Origin: Eustoma russellianum
Lineage: Eukaryota; Streptophyta; Magnoliopsida; Gentianales; Gentianaceae
Reading direction: 5' to 3'
Assembly: GCA_036186865.1 (NCBI GenBank)
Contig: AP025054.1
Span: 4,041,870-4,105,869 of the forward strand
DNA length: 64,000 nt
The number at the start of each line of letters is the position of its first letter. Within the stretch, counting starts at the first letter, position 1. A model generated the notes under the pieces. The model worked only from the letters and a program-made list of their open reading frames with translations, did no database searches and was not told where the DNA came from. The translations under genes and the position numbers were made by a program. Shown one piece after another: positions 12,154 to 22,603 of the stretch.

Positions 12154-13497
12154 ATGGCTTCCGCTGGTCCTTCAAAACGTCCAAGATCCCAAAAGCGAAA
12201 AACAACGGCTGGACAAGGTATTGTCGAGCCTCCTGCAATCGTCACCATTCGCGAAGGGCTCACCAAGGACAACATTCCTTGGTTGAAGAAGTTTGAGCCC
12301 GACATCAAGAAACCTCCACGCTCAATTGATAAAGGTGTTCACGTTTCCTACCATTCCTGTATGATATACCAGGAGTGGGTAGCAAACAACCGTCTGATCA
12401 TCCCTCTGAAGCTGCTCAACCTCAGCAACGTGCCTGAGACGAGCAGTGCACTAGAAATTGTTCCTTTCTTGGAACATCAAGGCTGGACATCACTTTGGTC
12501 CAGACTTGACATGCAAAAATTCTCCCGCGAGCACACCCGGCTGTTCTACTCCAATCTGTGGGTCACCCCACAATCTGAGTCTCAACCTTTCTCTCTCAAC
12601 TCCTTCGTTGATGGTACTCCTCTTAGCTTCACTGTCCCTGAAATCTGTGAAGTTCTGCGTATCAGAAATGAGGGTTTGACAGATTTCTCCGTATTTGACT
12701 GGAGTTCCAAATACGACGTCCCCGAGCAGGACGTTAAATTTGATTTGGGGTACTACCCTTCTAAAAAGACTCAGAACATGTCGTTGGTGGATCGCATTCT
12801 GCTCGCGGTTGTCACCTACTGCATCAATGGTAAGGCCACTAGAAATCCCAGTAACATGGATTTCTATGTCTCTTACCGCCTCAAGCACCTTACTCAGCTG
12901 AATCTGGCCTGGATCATCATCGAAGTCATGTTTGCGGCCCTTCGAAAGGGGTCCAAAGCTCTGCCTTTTGCCAACATTGTCACGATTTTGCTCAAATCCA
13001 AAGGCGTTGTTATTAATGATGATGATTTGTCCCCCGTTGCCAAATCCGATCTTTATGATCACTATAACATCGCCCAGGCCATTGACTCGCAGAAAAGGAA
13101 AGCCACCACTATTCCTGCCGATGATGAGGTCGAAGAAGGACCTCCTGATGGCACGGGTGGTAGTGATTCCTCGGAATTACTATCACGCATTGCTGCCCTT
13201 GAACAAACCGTTCAGCAGTTGCATCTTCGTGATGCTGAGCATGAAGCTCGGCATGCGCGAAATGAACTGCGCATGACTGCATTTCGCAATGCATTCATGC
13301 AGATCAGTCCATGAGCCCTTCCTCCTAATTTTGATGATTTAGGGGGAGAAAGTGGTGGTGGTGGTGATGGTGCTGGTGGAGGTGCTGGTGATGCTGCTGG
13401 TGGTGCTGGTGGATCCATGGGTGGGTTCACGGATTTTGCCGCTAGTGGAGGTTTTGGTTTTAGTGGGTTTACACCACCAAGTGGTGGTGCTATGTAA
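12154..13497 (+). pseudogene. Third ORF of Sirevirus element (plant transposon protein, env-position)
   Basis: The ATG at 12154 begins a protein with a basic nuclear-localisation-like start (KRPRSQKRK), a middle domain resembling the putative plant transposon protein family (PF20167; FYSNLWVTP ... LSFTVPEICEVLRI), an acidic region and a C-terminal coiled coil (LLSRIAALEQTVQQLHL). TGA at 13312-13314 ends a 386-residue product, yet the same frame continues another 60 codons to TAA at 13495-13497, encoding a Gly-rich tail. This suggests a recent nonsense mutation or stop readthrough. I see no signal peptide or membrane segment, so calling it envelope-like rests only on position. Function is unknown. 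Confidence 0.75.
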
Positions 13498-13705
13498 ATT
13501 TTTTTTGTTGGTGTTAATTGTTTTTTTTTTTGCAATTATTGAATGAAATTTTTATAACTTGAATTTATTGTTGATGTCCATTAAAATTGTTTCATCATTT
13601 CATTCAAGTTATTTCTTTTTCATTGCACTTAGTGAGGGGGAGCATATATTAAGGGGGAGTTTTGTTAAGTTATGCATATTGTGAAATTATCAAAAAGAGG
13701 GAGAA
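13341..13705 (+). promoter_or_regulatory. Multiple polypurine tracts before the 3' LTR
   Basis: Four purine runs occur: AGGGGGAGAAAG (13341, inside the ORF3 tail), GAGGGGGAG (~13634), AAGGGGGAG (13651) and AAAAAGAGGGAGAA (13692-13705, abutting the LTR). The last primes plus-strand synthesis; repeated extra tracts are reported as a Sirevirus hallmark. Confidence 0.75.
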
Positions 13706-15183
13706 TGTTAGATCATGTTGAGTTTTGATGATTTGCACATTTTGGCACATTGAACAACCCATTAGGCGCTTCATGTGTGTTGTTTGAAGTCAGAATACTT
13801 CGAACGCCTACATTAGGCGCTTAATGTACCTTGGTGGAGTCCAGTACACTTCGAACGCCTAGATTAGGCGCTTTATGTGAAGTGTCTGGACATGTGAACA
13901 CTTCGAACGCCTAGATTAGGCGCTTCATGTGAGTGTTTGTAAAACAGGACACATTGAACGCCTGATTAAGCGCTTTATGTGACCTGTTGAAAAGTGCGAA
14001 CACTTTGAACGCCTCTTTAGGCGCTTTATGCAGTCCACTATGCCAAAAGTACTTTTCCCCTGGCTGGGCACGTACTCCTAAGTACTTTCTCTGAGTAAAA
14101 GTCAGAGTTAGTTCGAACAAGCGTGAAGTGCTACATTAAGCGCTTCATGTGACTTCGAACGCCTTAAGAAGCCCACATTAGGCGCTTGATGTGACTTCGA
14201 ACGACTGTTCATTTTCACATCAAGCGCTCAATGTCACATCGAACGCCTGTGCTTTTGCACATTAGGCGCTTCATGTGACCAACGTTACAAAGGTCTTGAA
14301 CTTCACTTTTTAACATCAGTTGACTCTTTGTACCCTCTCTTTTTAGTGTCTTTTTTGCAGGCTCCTCTCTGTTGAAGTTTCTCAGGTTTCCTTTCTTGGC
14401 ATTCATTTTGAAATCTCTCCAAGAATGTTGCTACATGCCAAAGGGAGATCTCCAATGATGAGGACTCACCAACACATGATGCCAAAACCCATTAATGTCA
14501 GTGCAGAGGGTTTCAAACTGGAAGAAACTTTGAAGTTGATAAAATAGGGTTTCTTCCACATTCTTCACCAACTTTCTACTACACAAGCTCTCAAGTTCTC
14601 TCAAGCTCAAGCTCTCAAAATATTTGTAATCTTTGTACATCTTTACTTTATTGTTGAGAGTGATTATTGTAAGAAGAAGAGTCTTCTTCTTGGTGAGATT
14701 TTCTGTGAGAGATTTGGTAGATTGTTGGTCAAGGAGCAAGGGTGCTCTTTGTTTAAGTTTTCTAAACTTTGAAGGGTTTGTTGATAGTGTGTGGTGCACT
14801 ATTCTCCCTACAAGATTTCTTTGAGGGCAAAGAAGATCTTTGGAGGCAAAACTTCAAAGTGTTAGAACTCTTGGTTGTGGTCTAGGCAAGGTGCCTAGTT
14901 TGTATTCTTTTGATTTTGTTTTGGTTGTTGTTTCCCCCAAAAGAAATAACAATCCCCATTTCAAAATCCTTCTTGTGAAACATCAAGAAGGTAGAGGAGT
15001 AGAGTCTCTTGACTTGAACCTCTATACATACTCGTGTTCTTTCTTGTCTTTCAAGTTTTATCTTTCTAAAGAACACATCCCAGTATTGGTTGCACTCAAA
15101 AACGAAAAATAGCCACAAAATATCCATACTTGGTGAACACACTATTCAACCCCCCCTTCTAGTGTGTTCTAAGGGACCTAACA
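13706..15183 (+). repeat. 3' LTR of Sirevirus element (1,478 bp)
   Basis: Nearly identical to the 5' LTR. Differences I found include TATATT/CACATT near the start, CAATCC/CAGTCC, TTTTTCCC/TTTTCCCC, AGGTGC/AGGCGC, ACGGG/ACTGG, AGATGC/AGGTGC, TATTCAT/TATCCAT, and a C-run length change near the end. Its right end is 256 bp upstream of the TATA box of SPH gene A. Confidence 0.95.
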
Positions 15184-15438
15184 GGGAAGCAGCTAAAAGT
15201 TTACAATACTTGCATGTAAACTAAACTGACAAAATCTTTGAAAGTGATGAAGTTTTCATTCAAACCATAACTAAATTGTTAATGAACATTGACTTGGAAA
15301 TTCTGTTTGTTGACTTATGAACGTTGACCTTGAAATCTTGTTTGTTGATGTTGCAGTAACTCACTATCTTCCAATACATACTTGAACAGAATTAAACTGG
15401 AGTCATAATTTTGAAACCGATCATTACAAACTCTCCAC

Positions 15439-15447
15439 TATAAAAAA
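15439..15447 (+). promoter_or_regulatory. TATA box of SPH gene A
   Basis: TATAAAAAA lies 73 bp before the ATG at 15512, preceded by CTCTCCAC. Spacing suits a plant core promoter with a ~40-nt leader. Confidence 0.6.
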
Positions 15448-15511
15448 GGCAAACTCTAATTTGCACACCACCATTCAAAATCAATCAATACAGAAAATAA
15501 GCCCTTTCAAC

Positions 15512-15997
15512 ATGAAGGCCATTGCTTTCTGTGTGATACTGATTTCATTAGCATATGTTGCAAAATCCGCAAACATTTCTCCTACTCACTTGAAAAAATA
15601 TGAAATCCACGTTGCCAATGGCCTTTATGAAGAAAAAAAAGAGCTTACCGAAGAAGACAAAGGAAAAGAAGGAAAAGAAGGAAAGGAAGAAAAAGAAGAG
15701 TTCATGACAGTCCATTGCTGGTCGAAAGACATGGAGATAGGATCGCATCCTATTAAACCGAAAGGCGATTTTTATTTTAAGTTCAACTTGTGGTTAGTAC
15801 AATGGGTCAAATGTAACATTGTTTGGAAGGAGAAAAGTTCTTCTATCAAAGTATTTGATGAAGAACTAGGGAAAAAACATTGTGGGAACGATAAAATAAG
15901 CATATGCTATTGGTTGGTGAAGAAGGATGGGCTTTATTTAGGAGATAAAGTCAATCCCGGTGAGGGTGACGTGAAAAAGATGTACCCATGGGATTAA
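15512..15997 (+). CDS. S-protein homologue (SPH) A
   Basis: This 161-residue secreted protein belongs to the plant self-incompatibility S1 family (PF05938). The family includes the poppy stigma S-determinant, but most members have no known function. Residues 1-19 form a signal peptide (MKAIAFCVILISLAYVAKS). S1 motifs follow: YEIHVANGL, VHCWSKDMEIG, FYFKFNLWL, KCNIVWK, KKHCGN and CYWLVKKDGLYL, giving the four conserved cysteines. The loop after the first beta strand (residues ~40-63) is replaced by a Lys/Glu-rich stretch with KEGKEG repeats, absent from the other copies here. I chose the ATG at 15512 because an upstream in-frame extension would bury the signal peptide. It stands alone, one intronless exon, downstream of a Sirevirus LTR. 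Confidence 0.85.
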   Translation: MKAIAFCVILISLAYVAKSANISPTHLKKYEIHVANGLYEEKKELTEEDKGKEGKEGKEEKEEFMTVHCWSKDMEIGSHPIKPKGDFYFKFNLWLVQWVKCNIVWKEKSSSIKVFDEELGKKHCGNDKISICYWLVKKDGLYLGDKVNPGEGDVKKMYPWD

Positions 15998-17080
15998 TAT
16001 TGTGTAATGTTAGCAACATAAACATTGTAATACTTTGTCTAATTAATTTGAGTTTATGATGCAGATTTTTTTCTTTTTCTTTGTGCATGTTTCTTTCTTT
16101 CTTTTTTCCCCTCAATGATGCAGAGTTTAAGAAACTCACCAATTTAAGGTGACATGTGCTACGGTCTAAGGGCCTTTGCCTTGTCGTAAACTCCATTGCT
16201 TGGATACATATTTAGATATGTCTTTCACAACAACAACCATACCCAGTATATCCAACAACAGCAAAAGCTATTGTTAAGGTCTAGAAAAGATGAGAGGTAG
16301 ACAAACAATACCTATATCCCAAGAGATAGAAAGCTTACTTCCAGTAAGAAACCTTCACTGCACAAAAGCTTCTAAAAAGTCAGAATTTGAGTTGGGTTTT
16401 CGTCAAAAAGTATTCTTCAAAACTTTGGGCCAGAACCAGAAATTTTCTTTTCTCTCAAATCCGACACAAGTGAATGTTGGAATCTGCAGAAAATCATATA
16501 ATTGTGTCTTGTATATTTAACCGGATCGACTATAGAATTAAACTAGAACATATTAACGATAAAAAGGTAAGAATGTCGCAAATATAAGATGTTGATCTGA
16601 GGAAACATTTCAGACAACGTAAAGCTTAAAAATGGTGAAACCTTTTGATTGGATGGGAATCAGATCATATCCTCCGAAGGGACCAAATTTGTAAAAGTTC
16701 CTAGAATTTGATTAGGGCTTTGATTAAAACTAATAAAAATAATCATTCTTCACAAACTCATATGAAAATATAATAAAAAATTATTCTCCAAAAACCCAGG
16801 CAAAAACCAAGGGAGCTTGTAGCGGATTAATGTGCAACTGGTATTTCTTCATATTAAGTATGTGGGTAATTTTTATGTTAGACAATCGGTAATACTTAGA
16901 CACTTATTAACTAATGAGATTATATATAATTGAGATGTAGCGATGAGTGGGCATACAGGGGGTTCACCCTCTTATTTTCTTTCTATTGGTTAATGAGTAA
17001 CTAGGGTTTATTCATTGACCATTATAAAATTTTTCATGTGATCATTTTTACATATTCAAGTTGCTAACTTCAACTTAAAT
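15998..17080. other. Intergenic DNA with a SINE-like tail fragment
   Basis: At ~16228-16275 lies CACAACAACAACCATACCCAG, which looks like the reverse complement of the (TTG)n-ended 3' part of a TS-type plant SINE. Nothing else is recognised; the open frame at 16290-16520 has no family features. Confidence 0.4.
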
Positions 17081-17539
17081 TTAACTTACATACTACTGAT
17101 ATTGAGAAACTATGCATATGATCTTAATTTACGTACATCATAACTAATTTTATGATTTTATACTTCTCGTTTCACACTTCGATCGTGACTCGATTTTTGG
17201 GTCAAACTTGAGTTAAATCGCAGTTGAGAAACCCATTTTCCAACTCTAACAAACTTGTCATTCAAAGGATAACCAACTTGTTAATGAACATTGACTTTGA
17301 AATTTTATTTGATGAGAAACGCTTAAAGACAATTAAATAGTATGCGTTAGAGTTTTGAAACAAATCAGTAACAAATGTACACCATAAGAACGCAAACTAT
17401 AAGTGGCATGACAACGTTCAATTTCAATCATTACAAAAAGATGAGTATAATCCCTTTTACCATGAAGTCTATCACCCTATGTGTAATACTAATTTCATTG
17501 GCATGCATTGCGCAATCCGCAAATGTTTCTCTTACTCAC

Positions 17540-19015
17540 TGTTAGGTCCGTAACAAACACTCTAGAAAGGGGTGAATAGAGTGTTTGGAAATTTGCAGAA
17601 TTTGTGTTTTTGGCTTTCTCCAACTCAAATAGAATTCAAAATCAAAGCAAGAATGGGAGATGAGAAACAATGAATGAGTACGCCGGATATAGAGTGGTTT
17701 GAACCGTAAATGATTCTACTCCACTACCACTTTGTTTCCAAAGTGGATTTTCAACAATTACTCTTCTTATTATACTTAATAAGAACAACCATAGCAATAT
17801 TTATACTAACAACTTAGTGTAAGCAACCATAACAGCAACTTCTTGCACAAAACAAGTTTGTGCAACTACAACAACTTCAGCTATAAAAAAGAACAACTTC
17901 TTGCTATCTCACAACTTCTACAAAGTTCTCGCAAAGAACTTTCTCACAGTGAGTTTAAGGAAGTAGTAGGGTTTACACTTTTTCACTAGTATAAACACAA
18001 GCAAAAGGTCAAATATTTATGGTTCATCTTGTGTTAGATTACAATATCTCAATATACATTAAAGAAGAACAAACAAGAGCTTAACAAGCTTTAAGCACTT
18101 TTACACAAATGAGAGAAATTTATAACAATGAAGAATGAAGCTTGATGATAGTGAAAGTGTATGAATGCCTCATCTGAGCTTCTTCTATTTATAGAAGGTG
18201 TAATCCAAGTTTATGGAGACTCCTTCGTGTCTTCAAGTCGATCTCAAGTCTTGACAACTTGAAAATAGCATTTAACCACTCTATGGATTGATTTGATCCT
18301 CCAAAGCCATCATAGAGAATCTTAGACATAGATAAAATAGTCAAGGAAGCATGTATAATGTTAGAGGAAAGTCCACAAGAAATTTGAGCAAGACTGGAAA
18401 GAGAAAACACCATGAATCTCCCTCGGATTTTGTTCCAATGGTCAAAAAATTTGAATTCTGGGTGACATCGATCGATCGATATGTTTGGCTTGAGAGATCG
18501 ATGTCTCCTAGAGAGGTTCCAGTTTTGAACCTGCCATACATCGATCGATCAAAGTCTCTCCATGAGAGATTGATGTGACATCGATCGATCGATGTTCCCA
18601 AGACTGAGAGATAGATGCCTTTCAGAGAGGTTCTAGTTTTTGAACCTCCATACATCGATTGATCGAAGTCTCTCCTTGAGAGACTGATGTGACATCGATC
18701 GATCGATGTCCCCAAGACTGAGAGATCGATGTCTTCCAGAGAAGTTCTAGTTTTGAACCTCCATACATCGATCGATCGATGTCCTTAGTTTTGAGGGATC
18801 GATGTTGGACAGAAAGGTTCCAACCTTGGACCTTTCCAACATAGATCGATCGATGTCTCTCTTTGAGAGACTGATGTATACATAGATCTATCTATGTGAG
18901 AGATCTATGTCTCATAATATGTTTTTCTCATTTTGCTTCAAATTCCAAGTGTAAATTTTCTTTTTAACTTATTCAAAACATCTTTTTACATCATCAAAAC
19001 ATTTCATACCCAACA
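17540..19015 (-). mobile_element. Solo LTR, Sirevirus-related, inverted
   Basis: The 1,476-bp element begins TGTTAGGTCCG and ends CCCAACA on the + strand and is flanked by CTCAC on both sides. Its start matches the reverse complement of the Sirevirus 3' LTR end (TGTTAGGTCC ... GAATAG.GTGTT), so it lies on the minus strand. No internal coding region is present, so it is a solo LTR left by LTR-LTR recombination. It carries the CGATCGAT array at 18470-18910 where the intact element carries the GCGCTT array. Confidence 0.85.
18465..18910. repeat. ATCGATCGAT palindrome array inside the solo LTR
   Basis: Irregular tandem units of ~110-125 bp hold CATCGATCGATCGATGT palindromes, AGAGATCGATGTC and the shared text GAGAGGTTCTAGTTTTGAAC. 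About 12-14 GATCGAT-type cores are present, including degraded ATCTATCTATG forms at the right end. Confidence 0.85.
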
Positions 19016-19391
19016 CTCACTTGAAAAGTATGAAATCCATATTTCCAATGGCCTTTCTAATGAAAAGAAAAACTAAATGACAGTATGTTGGTCTAAAGAC
19101 ATGAAGATAGGATCCCATCCGTGCAAAACCGATTGTTACCTTTAGTTCAGTAAGTGATTGATACCATTTAAAAAGAATTTAACTAACCAAATTTTCATTT
19201 GAATTACAAATACAAATAACTAGCACATAGCAGTGTGCCCTAGTGTATATACTCTTACACGGCATGCATATTCGTACACGGCTTGCAAGCATCTCAGGTA
19301 TGGAAAAACATACGTGCCACATGGCTAGCCATGCAATCCTAACACTTAAACTAGTTCTTCAACACAAGGCTAGGAAAGGATTAACGTTATC

Positions 19392-19969
19392 TGTTGGGGA
19401 AACAAGTCCAGCTGAGATGTGTCGAGCTCAGCCAAGGTAACAAGTCCAGTTGAGGTGTGCCGAACTTAGCCAAGGTACGCCAACCTAATCTGAGTAATGA
19501 CCGTACTGGGAAATGAGACTAAGTGGATAAAATCAGTCAGCCCAACTAAGAAAAAGGACGAACAAATTAAGATCGTGTTGAACTGAAGAAGAGCTGAGTG
19601 AAAAGGATGAAGTAAGGGCATACTGAACTGAAGAGGAGTCGAGGTGAAGAACAACACAGAACTAAGACGAGAAGACAACAAAGAAGCTGAAGAGAAAAAG
19701 TAAAGCACAATTCATGAAGCAACACTAAGGCCGAGCTACCATACTTTGTAAATAATGTAACTTAGAATTTTTACTGTACATAATTCCGAACACACCAGGT
19801 AACTAGCCGTTATCTTTGTAGACGTTAGAAAATACTGTAGTTGAATAGTGACCACTATACAAGTGGAAAAATCAAGCCGTTAGGAATAGAGTGACTCTTA
19901 TAAAAGAGAAACAACCGTGTACATCTAAACCTTAACTTGAATCAATGTTAAATTCTTTCAATCTCGACA
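19392..19969. repeat. Probable solo LTR (family with GAACTGAAGAGGAG repeats), copy 1
   Basis: The unit begins TGTTGGGGAAACAAGTCC and ends ATCTCGACA. Inside are degenerate repeats of GAACTGAAGAGGAG.CGAGGTGAAG and a conserved CTTATAAAAGAGAAACAACCG that reads like a TATA region. A near copy lies at 22604-23155 in duplication unit 2, so it predates the duplication. I see no flanking duplication, hence the moderate confidence. Confidence 0.5.
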
Positions 19970-20090
19970 CTGTTCCATCTATGGGCAACATCCTGGTCAA
20001 ATTTTTGTTTTACGAGCCACCTACCTTAAATAATTTCAGGTAAGAATTTAATAGACCCAAAACCAAACCTTTAAGTATAAATTTAACTGT
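19970..20090 (+). promoter_or_regulatory. Conserved SPH upstream block and TATA box, gene C
   Basis: The block GGGCAACATCCTGGTCAAA ... ACG.GCCACC ... AGAATTTAATAGACCCAAAA ends at TATAAATTTAA (20076). Versions are found before D (23160), G (31495) and H (47686), and a shorter form before E (24424). TATA to ATG is 46 bp. Confidence 0.65.
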
Positions 20091-20121
20091 GCTGCCTAAA
20101 GTTTCATGAAGCATTACAAAT

Positions 20122-20589
20122 ATGAGTTGCCTGATGTCAAAAGGTCTTTTGCTTGTCCTTCTATTGTCCCTTTTCCTCTCGGGGAGTTATTCCATTCCTT
20201 TCCGCTATCATGTGCATATAATTAGCAATCTCCCGGACAACACAAATCTCTTGAAACTCCATTGCTTTTCGGGAGACGACGATATGGGATATCATTATCT
20301 CAAGGTGAATGACGCTTATGATTTTCAGTTCTGGGGGAATTTTACGGGCACCACAAAATTTTACTGTCACTTCTGGTGGGGGAAAAAGGATAGAAGTATG
20401 GCTGTATTTGATAAAAGGATAGTACGTCATCATTGTGGAGTCTATAAACTATTACATTATGTTTGTACGTGGGTTGTAAAAGAAGATGGATTTTACACCG
20501 CCAAAGTGTGGGGTCCGACTCAAGATCAGCTTGTCAAAATGAATTGGTGGCAAGACCACAGTCTGTTAGAGTTAGCCCCTTCCTCCTAA
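20122..20589 (+). CDS. S-protein homologue (SPH) C
   Basis: Intronless 155-residue member of the S1 family (PF05938). Residues 1-~24 are a signal peptide (LLLVLLLSLFLSGSYS). The mature part shows YHVHIISNLPDNTNLLKLHC, GYHYLKVNDAYDFQF, FYCHFWWGKKDRSMAVFD, HHCG, VCTWVVKEDGFY and a WWQDHS tail. The four conserved cysteines are residues 48, 82, 105 and 115. N73-F-T is a possible N-glycosylation site. Two start codons exist four codons apart (MSCLMSKG); the same pair is kept in D and E. It is ~90% identical to D by eye. Secretion is expected; the biological role (pollen-pistil or other signalling) is not known for most homologues. Confidence 0.9.
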   Translation: MSCLMSKGLLLVLLLSLFLSGSYSIPFRYHVHIISNLPDNTNLLKLHCFSGDDDMGYHYLKVNDAYDFQFWGNFTGTTKFYCHFWWGKKDRSMAVFDKRIVRHHCGVYKLLHYVCTWVVKEDGFYTAKVWGPTQDQLVKMNWWQDHSLLELAPSS

Positions 20590-20800
20590 TGGTTTTGTCA
20601 ATCATATGTTTTTTCCATTGCATAGCTTCAAATGAATGATCTAAAATGGTTATTTCTTTGATTTTTTTTTATCTTTTATATGAAAGTTTACAGTCCAGAG
20701 GAATAGAATGATGTGATGCCTTATAGTGCCACAGAAGGCCAATCATAAATAAAGCCAAGACAAGATGAATATTTTATGAAGGACTATCATACAGATCAAA

Positions 20801-21960
20801 TGTTAGGTCCGTGACATTCACTCTAAAAGAGGAGGTGTATAGAGTGCTGGATAAATTTCGACTTTTTCTTGATTGAACTCACACAAGCTCTCAATGTATC
20901 AAAAATAAGAAAGAATTAAATGAGAGATAATGAGTTTGTGACCCACAATTTAGAATGGTTCAAATATCTTTGATTTTACTTAGCTACAACTTTATTTCCA
21001 AAGTAGATTTTCAACAACAACTTTCTTATTACCTTCAACAAGAAATACGAACAACAACAATAACACTTACACTAACAATTGGTGCAATCACCAAATAAAC
21101 CAGCAACAACTTATTGAACAAACATTTTGTTCAACATGAACTAAAAAAACATCATCTTATTGCATAAATACTTTGCCAAACATCAGCTACAAGTAAAAAC
21201 TACTTCTTGCTTCTTCACAACTTTAACAAAGTCCACCGAAGAACTTTCACTAAATGTGTTTTGGGGAAGAAGTGAAATTACACTTTTAAATAAGTATAAA
21301 TCACAAGCAATAGATCAAATATGTTTAGTTCCTCTTGTGTTAAACTTCTGCTCTCACAATACAACAACAAAAACATGCAACATGAGCTTAATGAACTTTA
21401 AATATTTTTGCACCTTTGAGTGCTTTTTACAACAACAACGATGAAACTTTGAGGAGGATAAAAATGTGTGAATGTCTCATCTGAGCTTCTTCAATATATA
21501 GAGGTGTGAATCTCGTTTTTGTAGCCTCTATGAAAGTGTTTCAATCCATTAATTGTTTTGAAGATGTCCACATAGTCTTTAACAATCCTATACTTGAATT
21601 TGATGATTATACGCCACCTTAGAGATGTTTAGATATATGTACAATAGTCAATAAACCGTTATAGACGTTGGGAAAGTCCAAAATCAATTTGGAAAATATT
21701 GGAGAGAAGAAAAGCTTTAAATTTTTCTTCAATTTGATTGCAACGGCTATAAGAATTTGAATTAATGATGATATCGATCGATTTATGTGGGGTATGATGT
21801 ATATCGATCGATCTATGTGACAATATAATATACATCAACCGATCCATGTATGGTATGATGTTGGACAGTGTGGATTTAATTTAAATGCAGGATGACATCG
21901 ATCGATCTGCATAGGGTATGATTCACATTATGTACATATGATGTTTACATCAAGCTCACA
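20801..21960 (-). mobile_element. Second inverted Sirevirus-related LTR, right end degraded
   Basis: It starts TGTTAGGTCCGTGACATTCAC and continues like the solo LTR at 17540 (GTATAGAGTG, AACAACTTTATTTCCAAAGT, TTTCAACAACAA). A short run of ATCGATCGATTTATG motifs follows at 21773-21910. The right terminus has no CCCAACA plus matching duplication, so the end is approximate. The copy downstream of gene D has an uninterrupted ATGCAGATCAATCC here, which confirms an insertion after the C/D duplication. Confidence 0.65.
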
Positions 21961-22603
21961 AGGCAACAACATTATCAGTTGCTCCAAGGTCCGGCTTTTT
22001 AACTTACATGCTACTGATATTGAGAAACTATGCATATCATCTTACTTTACATACATCATAACTAATTTTATGATTTTATATTTTTCGTTCCGCACTTCGA
22101 TCGTGACTCGATTTTTGGGCCAAACTTGAGTTAAACCGCAGTTGAGAAACCTATTTTCCAACACTAACAAACTTGTCATTCAAAGGATAACCAACTCGTA
22201 AATGAACATTGACTTTGAAATTTTTTTTGATGAGAAACGCTTAAAGACAATTAAATAGTATGCGTTAGAGTTTTGAAGCAAATCAGAAACAAGTGTTCAC
22301 CATAAGAACGAAAACTATAAGTGGCAACAACGTTCAAATTCAATCGTTACAAAAAGATGACCCAATTAACACCATAAACCGGCTGGAGCGGGTTTCCAAA
22401 CATTTTACCGTAAAAATTGAAAACCAAAAGATGCATTGCTACACGTGCGTCCTAGTGTATATACTCTTACACGGCATGCATATTTGTACACGGCTTGCAA
22501 TCATCTGAGATGTGGAAAAACAGACGTGCCACATGGCTAGCCATGCAATGCTAACACTTAAACTAGTTCTTCAACACAAGGGTAAGGAAAGGATTAATGT
22601 TCT

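Larger units (their letters stand above)
4783..15183 (+). mobile_element. Sirevirus-type Ty1/copia retrotransposon, complete length
   Basis: The element is 10.4 kb with LTRs at 4783-6259 and 13706-15183 that begin TGTTAGATC and end GACCTAACA. It is flanked by the identical 5 bp GGGAA (4778-4782 and 15184-15188), so both ends are exact. A PBS follows the 5' LTR and a polypurine tract precedes the 3' LTR. Internal order is gag (two zinc knuckles), protease, integrase, reverse transcriptase, RNase H, then a third ORF before the 3' LTR, which with the several polypurine tracts is the layout of the Sirevirus (SIRE/Maximus) lineage. LTRs differ by about nine substitutions and one indel by hand count (~0.6%), so insertion is recent. 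Three frameshifts and one nonsense codon break the coding regions, so this copy should not be autonomous unless some breaks are sequencing errors. Confidence 0.95.
17462..19150 (+). pseudogene. SPH pseudogene B, split by a solo LTR
   Basis: The first part (17462-17539, MKSITLCVILISLACIAQSA...) is a signal peptide closely like gene A. After the inserted LTR the frame resumes at 19016 with EKYEIHISNGL and VCWSKDMKIGSHP, but an in-frame stop after EKKN and a further stop interrupt it, and similarity ends near 19150. The target duplication CTCAC (17535-17539 and 19016-19020) marks the insertion. It was a paralogue of A and cannot make a full protein. Confidence 0.85.
17075..20800 (+). repeat. Tandem duplication unit 1 (pseudogene B + SPH C)
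   Basis: The stretches 17080-17455 and 19200-20790 are collinear and closely similar to 22000-22360 and 22430-23970. Unit 2 lacks the segment with pseudogene B and its solo LTR. The duplication therefore gave rise to genes C and D. Confidence 0.8.

Noticed and set aside
12154..13497. Calling ORF3 a true envelope gene
   Set aside because: No signal peptide, transmembrane or fusion segment is visible; it has a basic start and a coiled coil instead.
12490..13535. Long minus-strand frames opposite ORF3
   Set aside because: Antisense shadows of the ORF3 codons; ORF3 has the family motifs and start context.
18465..18910. CRISPR-like regular repeats
   Set aside because: Units are degenerate, lie in a plant LTR and lack unique equal-length spacers and cas genes.
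20161..20433. Minus-strand frames opposite each SPH gene (also 23347, 32090, 48469)
   Set aside because: Antisense shadows that recur because the genes are paralogues.
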